This document shows positions 45,001 to 55,044 of a DNA stretch of 64,000 nt, in pieces. Under the pieces are notes generated by a model, which saw only the letters and a program-made list of their open reading frames with translations, was not told the DNA's origin and searched no databases. Source of the stretch: Tethya wilhelma (taxonomy: Eukaryota; Porifera; Demospongiae; Tethyida; Tethyidae); NCBI GenBank assembly GCA_964030475.1, contig CAXIPT010000005.1:5237132-5301131 (forward strand). The letters run 5' to 3'. Each line of letters opens with the position of its first letter. The stretch's first letter is position 1. The position numbers and the translations under genes were made by a program.

Positions 45001-45544
45001 AAGTGCAAAGTCTAGTCCTCATTGGGAAAGTCACGAAACCAATCTCCTTCGACTGGTAGTACTGTACAAGTGGGGTGGAATCTACATGGACAATGACATG
45101 ATTGTTGTCAATCCACTGGATAAGCTGAAGAACGTACTTACATGGGAAGATACAAGCAATCATTCGATAAGTGGATCTTTCATGGTTCTTGAGAGAGGCA
45201 GTCATTTCTCAAGGGATTGTCTTGCAGGTTTCTCACAAAGCTACAGTAACAATGATTTGAGTGGTCATAAACTCCTGACTGGTGTCTGGAAACAATGGGT
45301 GAACAAGAGTGAAGTTATTGCAATGAAAAGTGGCCACTTTTACATGTTCACTGAGAGAGATATCAAAAGTGAATGCTTCTCAAAAAGTTTGTTTGATGCA
45401 AAAATGAAACTTGTCAAAGAGGAGGCTTATGCTGTTCGTTTGAGCTTAACTGAAGACATAGGTACAAAGCTGTCTAGTGGAACAATTTGCGAGCACATTT
45501 TGAACTCCTACTGTGTGCTCTGTAATAATTTGTACATGTATTGA
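42065..45544 (+). CDS. fusion copy 5: TPT transporter + GT32-like + pyruvyl transferase + GT32-like, intact
   Basis: 1159 residues from MGEWWQM. An in-frame ATG nine codons earlier exists but is not shared by the other copies. All landmarks are complete: ten-helix carrier and an added hydrophobic segment (WVIVFCAVVVCVGIQAPYIF); a linker of about 60 residues; GGIYIDPR; pyruvyl transferase with GCRD and RIHC; GGIYMDNDMIVV; full C-terminal tail (TICEHILNSYCVLC). Together with copy 2, the best candidate for a fully active protein. It keeps the unoccupied version of the transposon target (tctagtggaac). It converges with UVRAG, stops about 440 bp apart. Confidence 0.93.
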   Translation: MGEWWQMIVVVLIWWVANGITSIASKSMMVTHGVVHKSAQSTSLKPAFRDFRWLELTLFQHLLGAIASVILLKIVKGKSAAIWPTDSPKTIIWIGGFANIVGNMSTNAAYALVSSSVTQVVKSFEPIFTFFLSLLLYKNYDDLTIATLMSIVTMSAGACTFVVLDKSFNVWGLLAAISSNMGFATRNIFLKKLAWESPIQKYAVISICSTLILIPAILLKMVLISTSTSLLTHAQESIVSAASHFTYNTASITVLQDITPLTHATLNLAKRVFVIIANLIYFRTPVTMNMLLGLLIFFAGLALYNFRKRKGVKEITWVIVFCAVVVCVGIQAPYIFGSKNTVYTVNHFSKDNLDLKKIQSNVEHVVFSSDSILGSRSQQCQSIISTAWVFDRTLSPEILENIKSWQSEKICTHVFCGTSQCMRAVAKLNNSSITSEFLVISDLVKDTPLEEWFARHPLNKVLAGIDFEEHLQRVVQLGILWKYGGIYIDPRIRVTGKNLVLRDNTCLNGWFTNREQFDISCFSKLHPYIKSLSQEFVEMYPKNVSKDENYHFHFDFQSLMKIDCRNSKCPDYIHLPHEKHNHATRERHFGTLWYNERPHWEHVKTANLGDEVQAIAGIQFLPYVDNLLERDRLAQIETKEHVTTFFNAWWGEPSVQWPPPKNIDPIMTSMHINSQAHNVFSKQRSIDYFKQHAPVGCRDTATVDFLTKHDVEAYFSGCMTLMMRNPSVTKTRKNIYFVDVDRGHLRLFPEEIKNRAIYKTHYEYKFNGFNQFVGAFNLMELYSSAKVVVTHRIHCALPCVGMGIPVVFLCHSNPSGRFSGLTQLFHSVYSDLSESIELLENFPWDNPPPNPNPGMMMRMRATFWNVIRQNEGLHDAAHKFGMVPLQPPPVLASERERDEKLLFHLVFTESTFKWYHWRTVESIFYHHPFAKVTIHSNTLQQSEFHVLTDSGYHIIVAGYSLDGQLLKDTPAQDFISKLSSAKSSPHWESHETNLLRLVVLYKWGGIYMDNDMIVVNPLDKLKNVLTWEDTSNHSISGSFMVLERGSHFSRDCLAGFSQSYSNNDLSGHKLLTGVWKQWVNKSEVIAMKSGHFYMFTERDIKSECFSKSLFDAKMKLVKEEAYAVRLSLTEDIGTKLSSGTICEHILNSYCVLCNNLYMY

Positions 45545-45984
45545 GATCTAGATTAATTTCACATCTTCCACAATGTCATGTATGACGTACTATAATATAG
45601 GCCTCGTCGCCTCGATCATGCATGTGGTCTGTGCTTTAATGTAAATACAAATTATTTTGTTATTATACGATCTTCCTTTATTATTCAATGTGAGTTTATT
45701 TTTGTGATTACATTAATTTTTATTAGTTTTCAAATAATATTAGTGTTGTGCATGCATGTATAATATTATGCAATTTAAAATTCATTACTGAAACTATTAT
45801 AGAATTTTGGATTATATCTTATGACAAATAATTATAATTATGGACAACAATAATAAATATTATTATTTTTGCAAGTGAGATATTACCTGGAGAGCTCCTA
45901 ATTATAACATAATGATAACAATGTTAACTTTAAATAATAACAAACGTAAAATCAGTGTACGTTAATAAAAATAATATATGCCTT
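45545..45984. other. AT-rich intergenic between convergent 3' ends
   Basis: Very AT-rich. It contains several possible poly-A signals for both flanking genes (aataaat, attaaa-like). No gene seen. Confidence 0.5.
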
Positions 45985-48900
45985 TTACTTTTTATCAATA
46001 AAGTCAGTCAAGAGCATGGTATGATGTTCAACACTCTGAGTTGGAGACTCTCTAGCTCTAACTTGTATGTTCTTGCCACCACCTAGCAAATCTGATCCAG
46101 ATGACCCTGTGTTCTGCTGTTGTACACTCTGAAGTTCCACCTCATCACCATGTTCTTGAAGCATGTGGGGACTAGAAATGTTACATTTTACAAAACCACC
46201 CTTAACTCCCAAGTCTTCATGAGGAGAATAGATCACCATGGGCTTTCTTTCAGTATCGGTTGGAGGTGTTGAGTCTATTACTCCAGAGTTAGAGCCCCCA
46301 CTACTCTGACTGCCCCGAGGTGAGTTGCTCAGATTTTGAGTCAAAGGTCGAAAACCAAACTCCTCTGATTCATCACCTAATGAGTTCGTGTAAGATGAGG
46401 CATCAGTGTCTTTGGAAAAACGTCGCGAAAAACTTGGTGATGTTTTATCAGTTGACGGTCCATTGAACTGAGAATCTTGCATTGATTTATTGGCAGAGGA
46501 GCCATTTTGAGCGTTTTGAGGAATACGGGACAAGTCGGACAGTTGGAAAAGAGTAGGATTGTCCTTTTCAACCACTCTCGAACTTGAAGTGTTTTCTCTA
46601 TTCCTCTTCAAAACAGCCGCTCTACTCTTAGTTCTATCGCCACTTAAAACCGGACTACTTCTGTGAACACGACCCAGCTGTACACTGTCACTAGCCGCGT
46701 TCTGCACCCTCCTATGATCACTCACAGACATAACATCCCTATCCACTCCATTGCCGCTACCCATATTCTCAACGGACAAATGTTCTTCCACATTTCCAGC
46801 ACTGTACACTGGAGGTACAACATCGTCCACGTCAGAATTGATACTAGCTATCGGCGACACTGAAGATATGGCTCTATTCCCATCACCAACCAGGTTATGT
46901 AGACCGGTCCCGGCCGTGTGGAGGTCAGCATGCTCCAACGCTTGGCTCATGAACTGTGACGATTGAAAATGGGAGGGCGTCTGGAGTTCAATTTCAGTCC
47001 GAACATCATCTCCATTCTTATGCTGCAACTCCCTCAGTGTGCTGCCTTGGAACAGCGAAGAGGGGGAAGTCACGGGTGAACCGTCTCCCGATAAAATTGG
47101 AGAGAGGGTCGGATACGTCTTCAGCTGGTTTGAGCGCATTGAGACAAGTTGGTTGTCAAAGTGTCCACCACCACTACCACTAGTGTTGTTGCTTGGATTG
47201 TGAACATCAGAGTCTTGTCTATCGCTCCTATTGAAGGAATGTATTTCATTCAAGGGTATATCTCGAGGTACGGCACTTTGGTGATGGTGTTGAACGTGTG
47301 AACAGCTCATCTCTTCTTCACCACCAGCGAGAGTGGGACTAACAGACCGTCGGTTCACTTCACTCGGTGGGAGAAACGACAGAGGGGGTGAGTGCGTACT
47401 GTGGTAGGCCTCGTGCTCCATTGCCGGCGACTGGGGGGTGGATGTAGTCGTGGCAATGCTTGAAGTCCGGGAGGAGGAATTGGGCATCATTGAACCTCCG
47501 CTGCTGTTACTGGTGATGCTCATCGAAGCCGTGTTGATGGGTTGTGAGGAGAAGAGCAGGCTGTGTTCTAAACCGAACCCACGACTGATTTGCTGCTTTG
47601 TAGGCCTGTATACGTCGTGGTAAAATGAAAAGAAGGGTGTTGTTCATTAGTAAGTCAATATGAGAGTGAGTTTTTGGCAAGAGTAGTGTGACTAAACTTC
47701 CATATCTTCTACATGCTGCTATTGATAGGATGCTAATGATAACATGTAATGATATTTAGCTTACAATTCTTTGATTAGCTTGTCCAACAGAAATTTCAAG
47801 TTTGGAAGTGTTTTCTTAAGCATGGATCGAGAAGTGCCGTATCCACAATGTTGGCGAAGCTGCAATGACAAAGGAAGAATTAGTTCTAAATATGGTAATT
47901 GTTTGGACACAACACACACACAAATATAAATATGTATAGTCTTTGTGCCTTTTTGGTGGCATATTTCAAATAATAATAATTTATAGTACCTGAGCAATGT
48001 CCTTATTCAATAGATACACAGCATACTGAAATAGAGCACGTTCGCTGCCTTTGAGGTACAGTGGAAACCTGGTAAACATAGAGACATGCAAGTAAAATTT
48101 AACGTAGTGATCTGTAGCTCTGATACTACACACTAGTACCCAGGTGAGGCTAATAAGATAAGTAATCTAAACAGTACCCCAGGTTAGTAATCTAGCTTGG
48201 ATATTATATAACCACAGTATCCTAAAATGGTCTGGATTACTATAGTAATATTATTGTGAATCGGTAATCTAGCTTGGATACTACAAACACAGTATCCAGA
48301 GATGGTTTGCATTAGTAATCTAGCTTGGATATTACAAACACAATACCCTGAGATGATCTGCATTAGTAATCTAGCTTGGATACCACTTGTGACTCACTCC
48401 TTGATGCTATCGATAAGACTCTCGTCAGAGATGTGATCAAAGATACTGGAACGTGACCCGTTGGGGTGAATGGGGTACTGGAGTGGGACCAGAAGAATCT
48501 TACTTAGATGGTGAATGAGATGGGCCACGTAGCCCAATGCCACACCTAGCTGCTCCATGCTGCCAAGTTCTGTGAATCAAGACAAAAATCATCAGTAATG
48601 GGCAACCAATACAATCATCACCATAATACAGTAATTATGGACTATGGTATACATGTACACAGGTCTTTTTCTCTCCATTATTTTTTTATCAAGAAAAAAT
48701 AAATTCATCGATTTGCTGAAAATATTTTCCTTTCAGATATAAATTTCACAGATTGGTTTCTTAAAGTTACCATTGCACTGCAGTGTGCAATTTTACAGTT
48801 TATATACATGTATAAGAATTATTACAAGTCCATCTGGTTTGAGAATGCCGGTAGAAAAAAATTGAATAATATCCAACTGATTTCAAAATTTCAAGCACCA

Positions 48901-50443
48901 TTGGAAAGCGCTCGTTCTCTCCATTCTTTGGTTGCTTTTCCAGCTTCCTACACCTTACCAGTCAAAAGTTAGCTATCTTGCCCCATATACGTAAAAAGTA
49001 TTGCATCATGAATCTCATTATTTCACTTTCGGCGGCATTCTCAAACCAGATGGACTTTAGATGCGACATTCGAAGCGATGTCATCATTACATCATCATCC
49101 CAACTTACGGTCCAGTTGATCAGCAAAGGGCAGAATGATGTTGCAAATAGTGTGTCCTTCATTGGTCTCCTTGATGAAGAAGGTGTAGCTGAGCTCCATC
49201 ACCATGGAGCCCTGGCGCAGCACCTGGTTCCTCTTGGCTCGCACTAACATGTCACTGATGTAGTATACAAGAGATTACTAGTGTTAAAGGGATGGTATAC
49301 AAGAGAATACTATTATGGTATACAAAAGAATACTATATGGTATGCAAGAGTATACTAGTAGTATGCAAGAATATACAAAAGTAGGGGAGATGATTTATAT
49401 GAGTACTTCTTACTTCTTGCATGACTATGCAACCTCTCCACCTACATATACCACACAGGAACAAAAAATTCTCAAATTAAACAGACTTACTGCCGTTTGT
49501 TGTGACTGCAACTATCAATGCTGTACTGACGTCTCTGCTCATCCAACCCATCCTGCCCGCCTGTCAAATTCTCCTCTGCAAAGAACAAGATGGTGGATAA
49601 TACACATCGTCATGAAATACTCACAATCCTAACATACAATGCACAATAATGATTCACGAAATTATAGGGGGAGAAGCTAAGCTATCCTCTACATGCAGCT
49701 GCAGTTGATGGGTCAGTTAGGATGAGAATAACACTAGCCTCGTTCCCAGGCTCCCCCTTTCCTTACGTGTAAGGTAGGCGGGGAGCCTGGGAACGAGGCT
49801 AGAATAACACACCTTGATTGTCCAGCCTTTCTCTGAGTTGCAACAGCTTTTGTCTCTCTACACAAACAAACAAACAAACAAACAAACAACTAAATAAATA
49901 AATAAATAAACAAACACACCAGCAGTCAGCCGTCTTCAACTGTTTGTAATGTACATACATGAGAATCATGATAATTTAGTGACTACACCCACATTACAGC
50001 TGTTACAGAAATATTTGAAAACACTCTTCCAGTGTGATGGTCGGGTAGTAATTACACAACACTGTTTGACTTCCCAATCGAGTTAAACACAATACATTGC
50101 ACATTAATGCACTGTAATGACATTTTTTTGGCCAGCCATTACGATCCAAACCATTGTCCAAAATTATCTTAGCACAATATCACATATTACAAACATCTAT
50201 TGACTATTCTCAAGTGTTTATATACACACACACTTATCATACTGAAAACTACCTTCTCTTTCGATCTTTTCTTGTTCAAGGAGCTGTTCCTTGAGCAGAG
50301 CTGTTCTCATTTTGAGTCTTTCCATTTCACTCCTCTGATCAAAGTAGTCTCTCTTCACCTGAAGGTACTCCTGGACACGATCTTTGCTCAATTTTGCCGA
50401 CTCGGTTGCTCTGTTGAGAACCTCTTGACGGTTTAGTAGCCTA

Positions 50444-50488
<45 letters not shown>

Positions 50489-51056
50489 GTGTGTGTGCGT
50501 GTGGATGTGTGAGTTGTCGACAAACTCACCTATGTACCACCACATAGTAATAAGAATCACGAACCTAAAGAAAAAAACAACAACTCAAATCAGACAAATC
50601 AAAACTCAAAGGGCACCCCCCTATGCATACACATGTATGTACGTGTACCTCAGTCTTGTTCACTTCCAGCAGGCTCTGAGGTGGGAGCACATCACTCAGA
50701 GAATGGGTCACTGGCGGGGGGCATGGGACCCCCCCAACCGAGGGGTAGCTGTAGAACCCCTCGAACATTCCAATGAGAAGAGAATTGAGGGGGTAGATGG
50801 TACCATCTCTATTCACCTAAAAGGGTGGAGGGGGGGGGAGGAGTTGAAAATGACATGGTAACACAGCTAGTCAAGAGAATTTGCATCACACACATAGAAA
50901 TATGATACAAAGCATATGGAGTGAATGGAAGGCTGACAAGATGCTTCAAAGGTGTTGCATTGAGCTGGCAATAAAGGTGTAAACACATACACCCCTGTTT
51001 GTACAGCAGCATCGCATTTCTGTCGTGGCTCCCAATGAAAGCAAAAAGGCAGGCGT

Positions 51057-51099
<43 letters not shown>

Positions 51100-51724
51100 C
51101 TCTCTCTCACTCTCACACACTCACAAAATTTCCAAGGTAGACCAGTTCAGACAAATCCACCATCTTCTCCAGCACCACTTGACAGATATCTTCACTCTTC
51201 TCCCGCTGACCTCTCTCCCTGTCCGTCTCTTCGACCTCTGACCCCACGATGGTCCTAACCCAGAGTTTGAAAATGAATGCTACTCTCAAACATCAAGGAA
51301 GAAATACACAGTAATGATGGTAGTCGACTAGTTTACAAGGAAATGCAACAGAGAACTGTTGATGTATAAGATAAATGTGTGTCTCAATAAACAGTTTGTG
51401 TAAAAGTTTCTTAAATGGACGAGCAAAATTTTGTTCAAATTTATGCACACTAATACACTGTACCATCTTGCTGAAATCATCCACATAACAACATTATCTG
51501 TCAGTCTGCAAGTTATACAGGATCTATAAATACTCTCCCACTACTACTACAACTGTATGTATGACTTATTGCATAGAGGATACAAGAGAGAGATGAAAAC
51601 TGGTGAAGTTCATTGTTGCTGAACTGCACTGCCTCCCAGCTCGGGTTCTATGGGACAAATATGCACACATATAATGGTCACACACATGAACACACACACA
51701 TGCATACACATACACGCATGCACG

Positions 51725-51756
<32 letters not shown>

Positions 51757-51757
51757 N

Positions 51758-51846
<89 letters not shown>

Positions 51847-52628
51847 TGATAGAACACACATAGCTAGGCTATTAATGAACAACCACAACACAATGGGAAT
51901 TACATACAGTGAGATGAGGCAAAGAATATGAGCTTACATAAGATTCTTGGACTGGCTCACTCTGATAGATCACTACAAGATAAAACAGAAAGAAGAGGGG
52001 TACATATAAAATAGTAAACAAAAAATTCTGCGTGTTTATGTGTGTGTATGTGTAGATAACTCTTTCAAAAACAGTTTGTGCTTATGGCAATGTGTGCATC
52101 ATAGAAGGCAACCTGAAAGAAATTAACAGTTACACATTGAACTCACTGCTACATACATGTATTACAATCACCACACATCATACAATACATGTACTTGATC
52201 CCATCATGCACACCCACCTTCATTCGGCCTCTTCTGGCTGTGGATGGTGAAGAACATGGAAATGGAGAGGTCACTGGAAGGATAGATCGTCACATCGGAC
52301 AGACTGAGGTTTCTCAGCACCACACTGGTCACATGACGCAGCCGGCGCTGGGGTGAGACAAAGTGTGATAGTTGTGCATCAATCTTTGCCACTTCCATCA
52401 TAGCCTACACTACCTATGCCTCCATACATTTTGCCAGGACTTTGTGAGTTTGAATTTATATCATGCTATAGCATAGTGTGTTGCATGTTAAAGCCTTGCT
52501 ACAGCACTGGACAGTGCATTTGCTACGGGGAGCCCAAATTCTAGAAAACACATGTTTAAAGCATCATCACGTACCTGCTGTGTCCTCAGATATACGTGCC
52601 TGACAACCGCTAGCCTTTTGGAAGACAT
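45985..52628 (-). CDS. UVRAG: UVRAG: PI3K class III complex II subunit
   Basis: About 14 exons on the minus strand. Approximate coordinates: 52575-52628, 52218-52347, 51938-51972, 51125-51282, 50649-50816, 50530-50564, 50254-50440, 49813-49857, 49492-49577, 49108-49252, 48397-48572, 47991-48068, 47765-47859 and 45985-47605. Order of landmarks: RRLRHVTSVVLRNLS and VIYQSEPVQESY (start of the C2 region), VNRDGTIYPLNSLLIGMFEG, a coiled coil (NRQEVLNRATESAKLSKDRV onward), MELSYTFFIKE, GVALGYVAHLIHHLSKILLV, YPIHPNGSRSSIFD, EFPLYLKGSERALFQYAVYL and LRQHCGYGTSRSMLKKTLPNL. These match the UVRAG/Vps38 family, which joins Beclin-1, VPS34 and VPS15 in endosome and autophagosome maturation. The last exon adds about 540 Ser/Thr-rich disordered residues. 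The link between exons 3 and 4 is uncertain. Confidence 0.88.
48186..48386 (+). repeat. minisatellite in a UVRAG intron, unit about 55-75 bp
   Basis: Four occurrences of taatctagcttggata followed by (t/c)tac.aacacagtatcc..agatggt.tgcattag. Tandem array wholly intronic. Confidence 0.85.
48826..49057. repeat. MITE, AAGTCCATCTGGTTTGAG family, second copy
   Basis: 232 bp with inverted ends aagtccatctggtttgagaa and its complement (ttctcaaaccagatggactt). Very similar to 1832-2062, including the internal ccttaccagtcaaaagttagct. Both copies are in introns. Confidence 0.85.
49260..49390 (+). repeat. short tandem repeats ggtatacaagagaatacta
   Basis: Five or so imperfect units of about 20-28 bp (gtatacaagagattacta, ggtatacaagagaatactat, ggtatacaaaagaatactat, ...) in a UVRAG intron. 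Confidence 0.75.
49735..49802. repeat. perfect-stem foldback, tagcctcgttcccaggctcc
   Basis: tagcctcgttcccaggctccc pairs with gggagcctgggaacgaggcta around a loop of about 25 bases. It is the shortest and cleanest member of the family, in a UVRAG intron. Confidence 0.85.
49861..49919 (+). repeat. (AAAC)n/(AAAT)n microsatellite
   Basis: acaaacaaacaaacaaacaa then taaataaataaataaa, in a UVRAG intron. Confidence 0.9.
50449..50512 (+). repeat. (GT)n microsatellite
   Basis: gtgtgt run with gc interruptions in the intron between UVRAG exons 6 and 7. Confidence 0.9.
51057..51097 (+). repeat. (CA)n microsatellite
   Basis: Uninterrupted ca dinucleotides in the UVRAG intron after exon 4. Confidence 0.9.
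51664..51840 (+). repeat. long (CA)n microsatellite with an ambiguous base
   Basis: More than 50 nearly uninterrupted ca units after a mixed leader, with one N at 51757. The length is probably unreliable in the assembly. Confidence 0.9.
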
Positions 52629-52724
52629 TTCAGGACTCGATCACCCACCTGACTCAACCTGTTCAATTTTTCATACCGTAAATACGGAATATTCACTGAA
52701 TTAGAACAAAAACAACACTAAAAA

Positions 52725-54650
52725 TTAGCTCAATAACTGTCTCGTTTGTTCCGGGCTGTGAGGTAGCAAGCTTTGCACATCACCCGCCTTTTGAGACGAA
52801 ACAACATTATAAACGGTCTCATAGATACCCAGAAACTTCTCTATTGATTTCTGAAGTGTCTCTTCTCTCAACCTAGCACTGGACAACAGCTTACACTCGG
52901 GAAGCTGATACTGATCGGGAGTAGAAATCAGCAAGTTAAGTTTACCCGAGCACCCTTCGATAGACTTAAAGTGTTCCTCTCTTAGTTGATTTAGTTCCAG
53001 AGCATTGTGAAAGCCCGAGAGTTGGACAGAAATAAGCATGTGAGTGCATTGCTTGCTGACAAGAGTGTCGGTGTGCGATTGGATTTGAAGCTCAAGATTC
53101 TCCACTTGTTGATCGGTGAACTCGTACAGTGAAATTGTACTCTGAATGAGGTAGAGTGTGTTGATCATGAAAACTGCTCGATTGAGAGGACTAAAAGAGC
53201 CAACAGACTCACTGCTAAGTTGGATCAACGGGTCAAGACAAGAACTAAGAATAAGCTTCAAATCTTGTCCCTGGTTTTCACTGACAAGAACCGTCATATC
53301 TCTGGAGGCTAAGATACTCTGGAGCAGTGAAAGAAGTTCACTTGCTTTTCCAGTCGGTGAAAGATCTGGTAGAGGAGACTCCAAACCTTCGAGAATTTTA
53401 GACGTCTGAGAATTGAGCGTGCTGTAAAACATCTTTGACTGAAGTTCGGCTAGGTCGGTAACAGTCTGGACCAAAGGAGCTGTAGGCGTCAAATGACCCT
53501 GAAGAACACCAGCGTAGTAGCGTAGCAAATTGACCAATTTGTAGGCCATGACAGCATCCGAAGTGGACACAATCACTTGTTCGATTCTCACGTGCAGTGG
53601 ACGACAGGCACCCTCTGTAACCATGCTGAGAATGGTCACGGATTTGTCGCTGTGTTGCTCCATCAGTAGGCCAGAAATGTGGTCATTTTCAGTGGCAATG
53701 GCTTGATGAAGCCAACTGAGCATATCGCTACAGTAACGAACAGAGTCGTGAGAGTGGAGCTCTATCGGACGTCCCGTGGTGCCTTCTCTTGTGAGAGCAT
53801 CGATAAAGGAACGAACAAGAGCCATTCTTCGTGCTATGCTATACTCATCGATGCAGTACTGGAATAAAATCGGTCGATTACCGAGCTCTTTGAGAGACCG
53901 TCGAAGATTGGAGTTCCATTCGGGCACTTCGGCATTCATGTTACGACATTGGCTCTGCGTCCAGTGATAAAGTTGTTCGTAGGCAGACTCCAGGTGCATT
54001 GCCATGGATTCCATTATCTCAAGGCCTGCTCTCTGTTGACTGGTGCGCAGGAGAGCTTTGCAATCTTCATGAATTCTTTTTACTTTCTCCATAACTTTGA
54101 AAAATTCCTCTCCAATTGGGTTGGAACGATTTCGGTTTTGAGGTCCGACCAAAACTTGTAACTCTTCTGAACTAAGTTCAAATTTTTCGAGAAAGGCACT
54201 AACAACTTTCGATTTCATTTCCAATTGCTTATTCTTTGCTTGGAGCTGAGCTGTTTCTTTCAAAAGACCCGACGTTCTAGATTTGGCAGCTGAGAGTCGT
54301 TTCTGCATATCATCGCAACACACCTTCATAGTAGCTGCCTCTTCTTGAATTACCTTCACATGTTGAACTAGCTCTTCAACACAGTGTAGAAAGCCTTCGT
54401 TTAGTGTCAAGCTCCTCTTTTCAAGGTCGCTGCGAAGATTACGTCTAGCATGGAGGGTGTTTTTGTCCAAGAAGGAAGACAACACTTCCAGAGCCTCCAA
54501 CGTGTCTTTGTCACTATCCAAGTTACTCTCCAGTATCTTGTTTAGCTTCTTTGAAAGTGGATTCTGTGTCACTGGAGCTGTAGAGGCAGGAGAATTGCCA
54601 GTATTAGAGCTTGCCACATCAGCCATCTTGTTTTTCGATTCAGAAGCCAC
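52725..54650 (-). CDS. COG6: COG6: conserved oligomeric Golgi complex subunit 6
   Basis: 641 residues in one exon. Characteristic blocks: NPLSKKLNKILESNLDSDKD, ARRNLRSDLEKRSLTLNEGF, a coiled coil (about 75-155: CCDDMQKRLSAAKSRTSGLL onward), KFELSSEELQVL, FFKVMEKVKRIHEDCKALLR, QQRAGLEIMESMA, RSFIDALTREG, RPIELHSHDSVRY and DMLSWLHQA. The family tethers retrograde vesicles at the Golgi; the length is near that of the human protein (about 657). The coding end lies only 96 bases upstream of the UVRAG start codon, head-to-tail, so the UVRAG promoter must sit in or near the COG6 3' end. The first ATG (54650) has a second in-frame ATG eight codons on (MADVASS). Confidence 0.93.
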   Translation of the reverse strand: MASESKNKMADVASSNTGNSPASTAPVTQNPLSKKLNKILESNLDSDKDTLEALEVLSSFLDKNTLHARRNLRSDLEKRSLTLNEGFLHCVEELVQHVKVIQEEAATMKVCCDDMQKRLSAAKSRTSGLLKETAQLQAKNKQLEMKSKVVSAFLEKFELSSEELQVLVGPQNRNRSNPIGEEFFKVMEKVKRIHEDCKALLRTSQQRAGLEIMESMAMHLESAYEQLYHWTQSQCRNMNAEVPEWNSNLRRSLKELGNRPILFQYCIDEYSIARRMALVRSFIDALTREGTTGRPIELHSHDSVRYCSDMLSWLHQAIATENDHISGLLMEQHSDKSVTILSMVTEGACRPLHVRIEQVIVSTSDAVMAYKLVNLLRYYAGVLQGHLTPTAPLVQTVTDLAELQSKMFYSTLNSQTSKILEGLESPLPDLSPTGKASELLSLLQSILASRDMTVLVSENQGQDLKLILSSCLDPLIQLSSESVGSFSPLNRAVFMINTLYLIQSTISLYEFTDQQVENLELQIQSHTDTLVSKQCTHMLISVQLSGFHNALELNQLREEHFKSIEGCSGKLNLLISTPDQYQLPECKLLSSARLREETLQKSIEKFLGIYETVYNVVSSQKAGDVQSLLPHSPEQTRQLLS

Positions 54651-55044
54651 GTGCGTGTAGTATTAACGACCCCTTACCAGCCGTATAGCTAGCTAACTGC
54701 GTGCGCATGCTCAGTGTAAATCCATTCTCTAGATAGCCTAAACGGTATGCACCACCTATGCAATGTAGAGGCCGCTCTCTCTAAGATAGTACAGTTCTGA
54801 TAAGCTACACATTTGTTGAATTGCATAATACATAAAACTTTTATGGACATTACATTATACAAGTCACAAGCCATAGGCCATGGATATACTACTAAATAAG
54901 ACAAAATCAAACAATGCCTATGAGTATATAACTACAATGAGACTCCTGATTTGTAGCTTGTGTTTACTTATGACATTGTAATCAACTAAACATGCTAAAG
55001 TCTCTTCCAAGAATGCTCAACACATGCAATACACAAACAAACAA
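54651..55044. other. intergenic, COG6 promoter and RING gene 3' flank
   Basis: No gene seen. A gcgtgcgcatgctca motif at about 54698-54713 resembles the gcgcatgcgc words found before other start sites in this window (56200, 59250, 33050). Confidence 0.5.

Noticed and set aside
49861..49920. CRISPR-like short repeats
   Set aside because: Simple tetranucleotide microsatellite with no spacers; the genome is eukaryotic.
51566..51891. Cys-Val and Thr-His repeat reading frames
   Set aside because: Translations of the (CA)n microsatellite.
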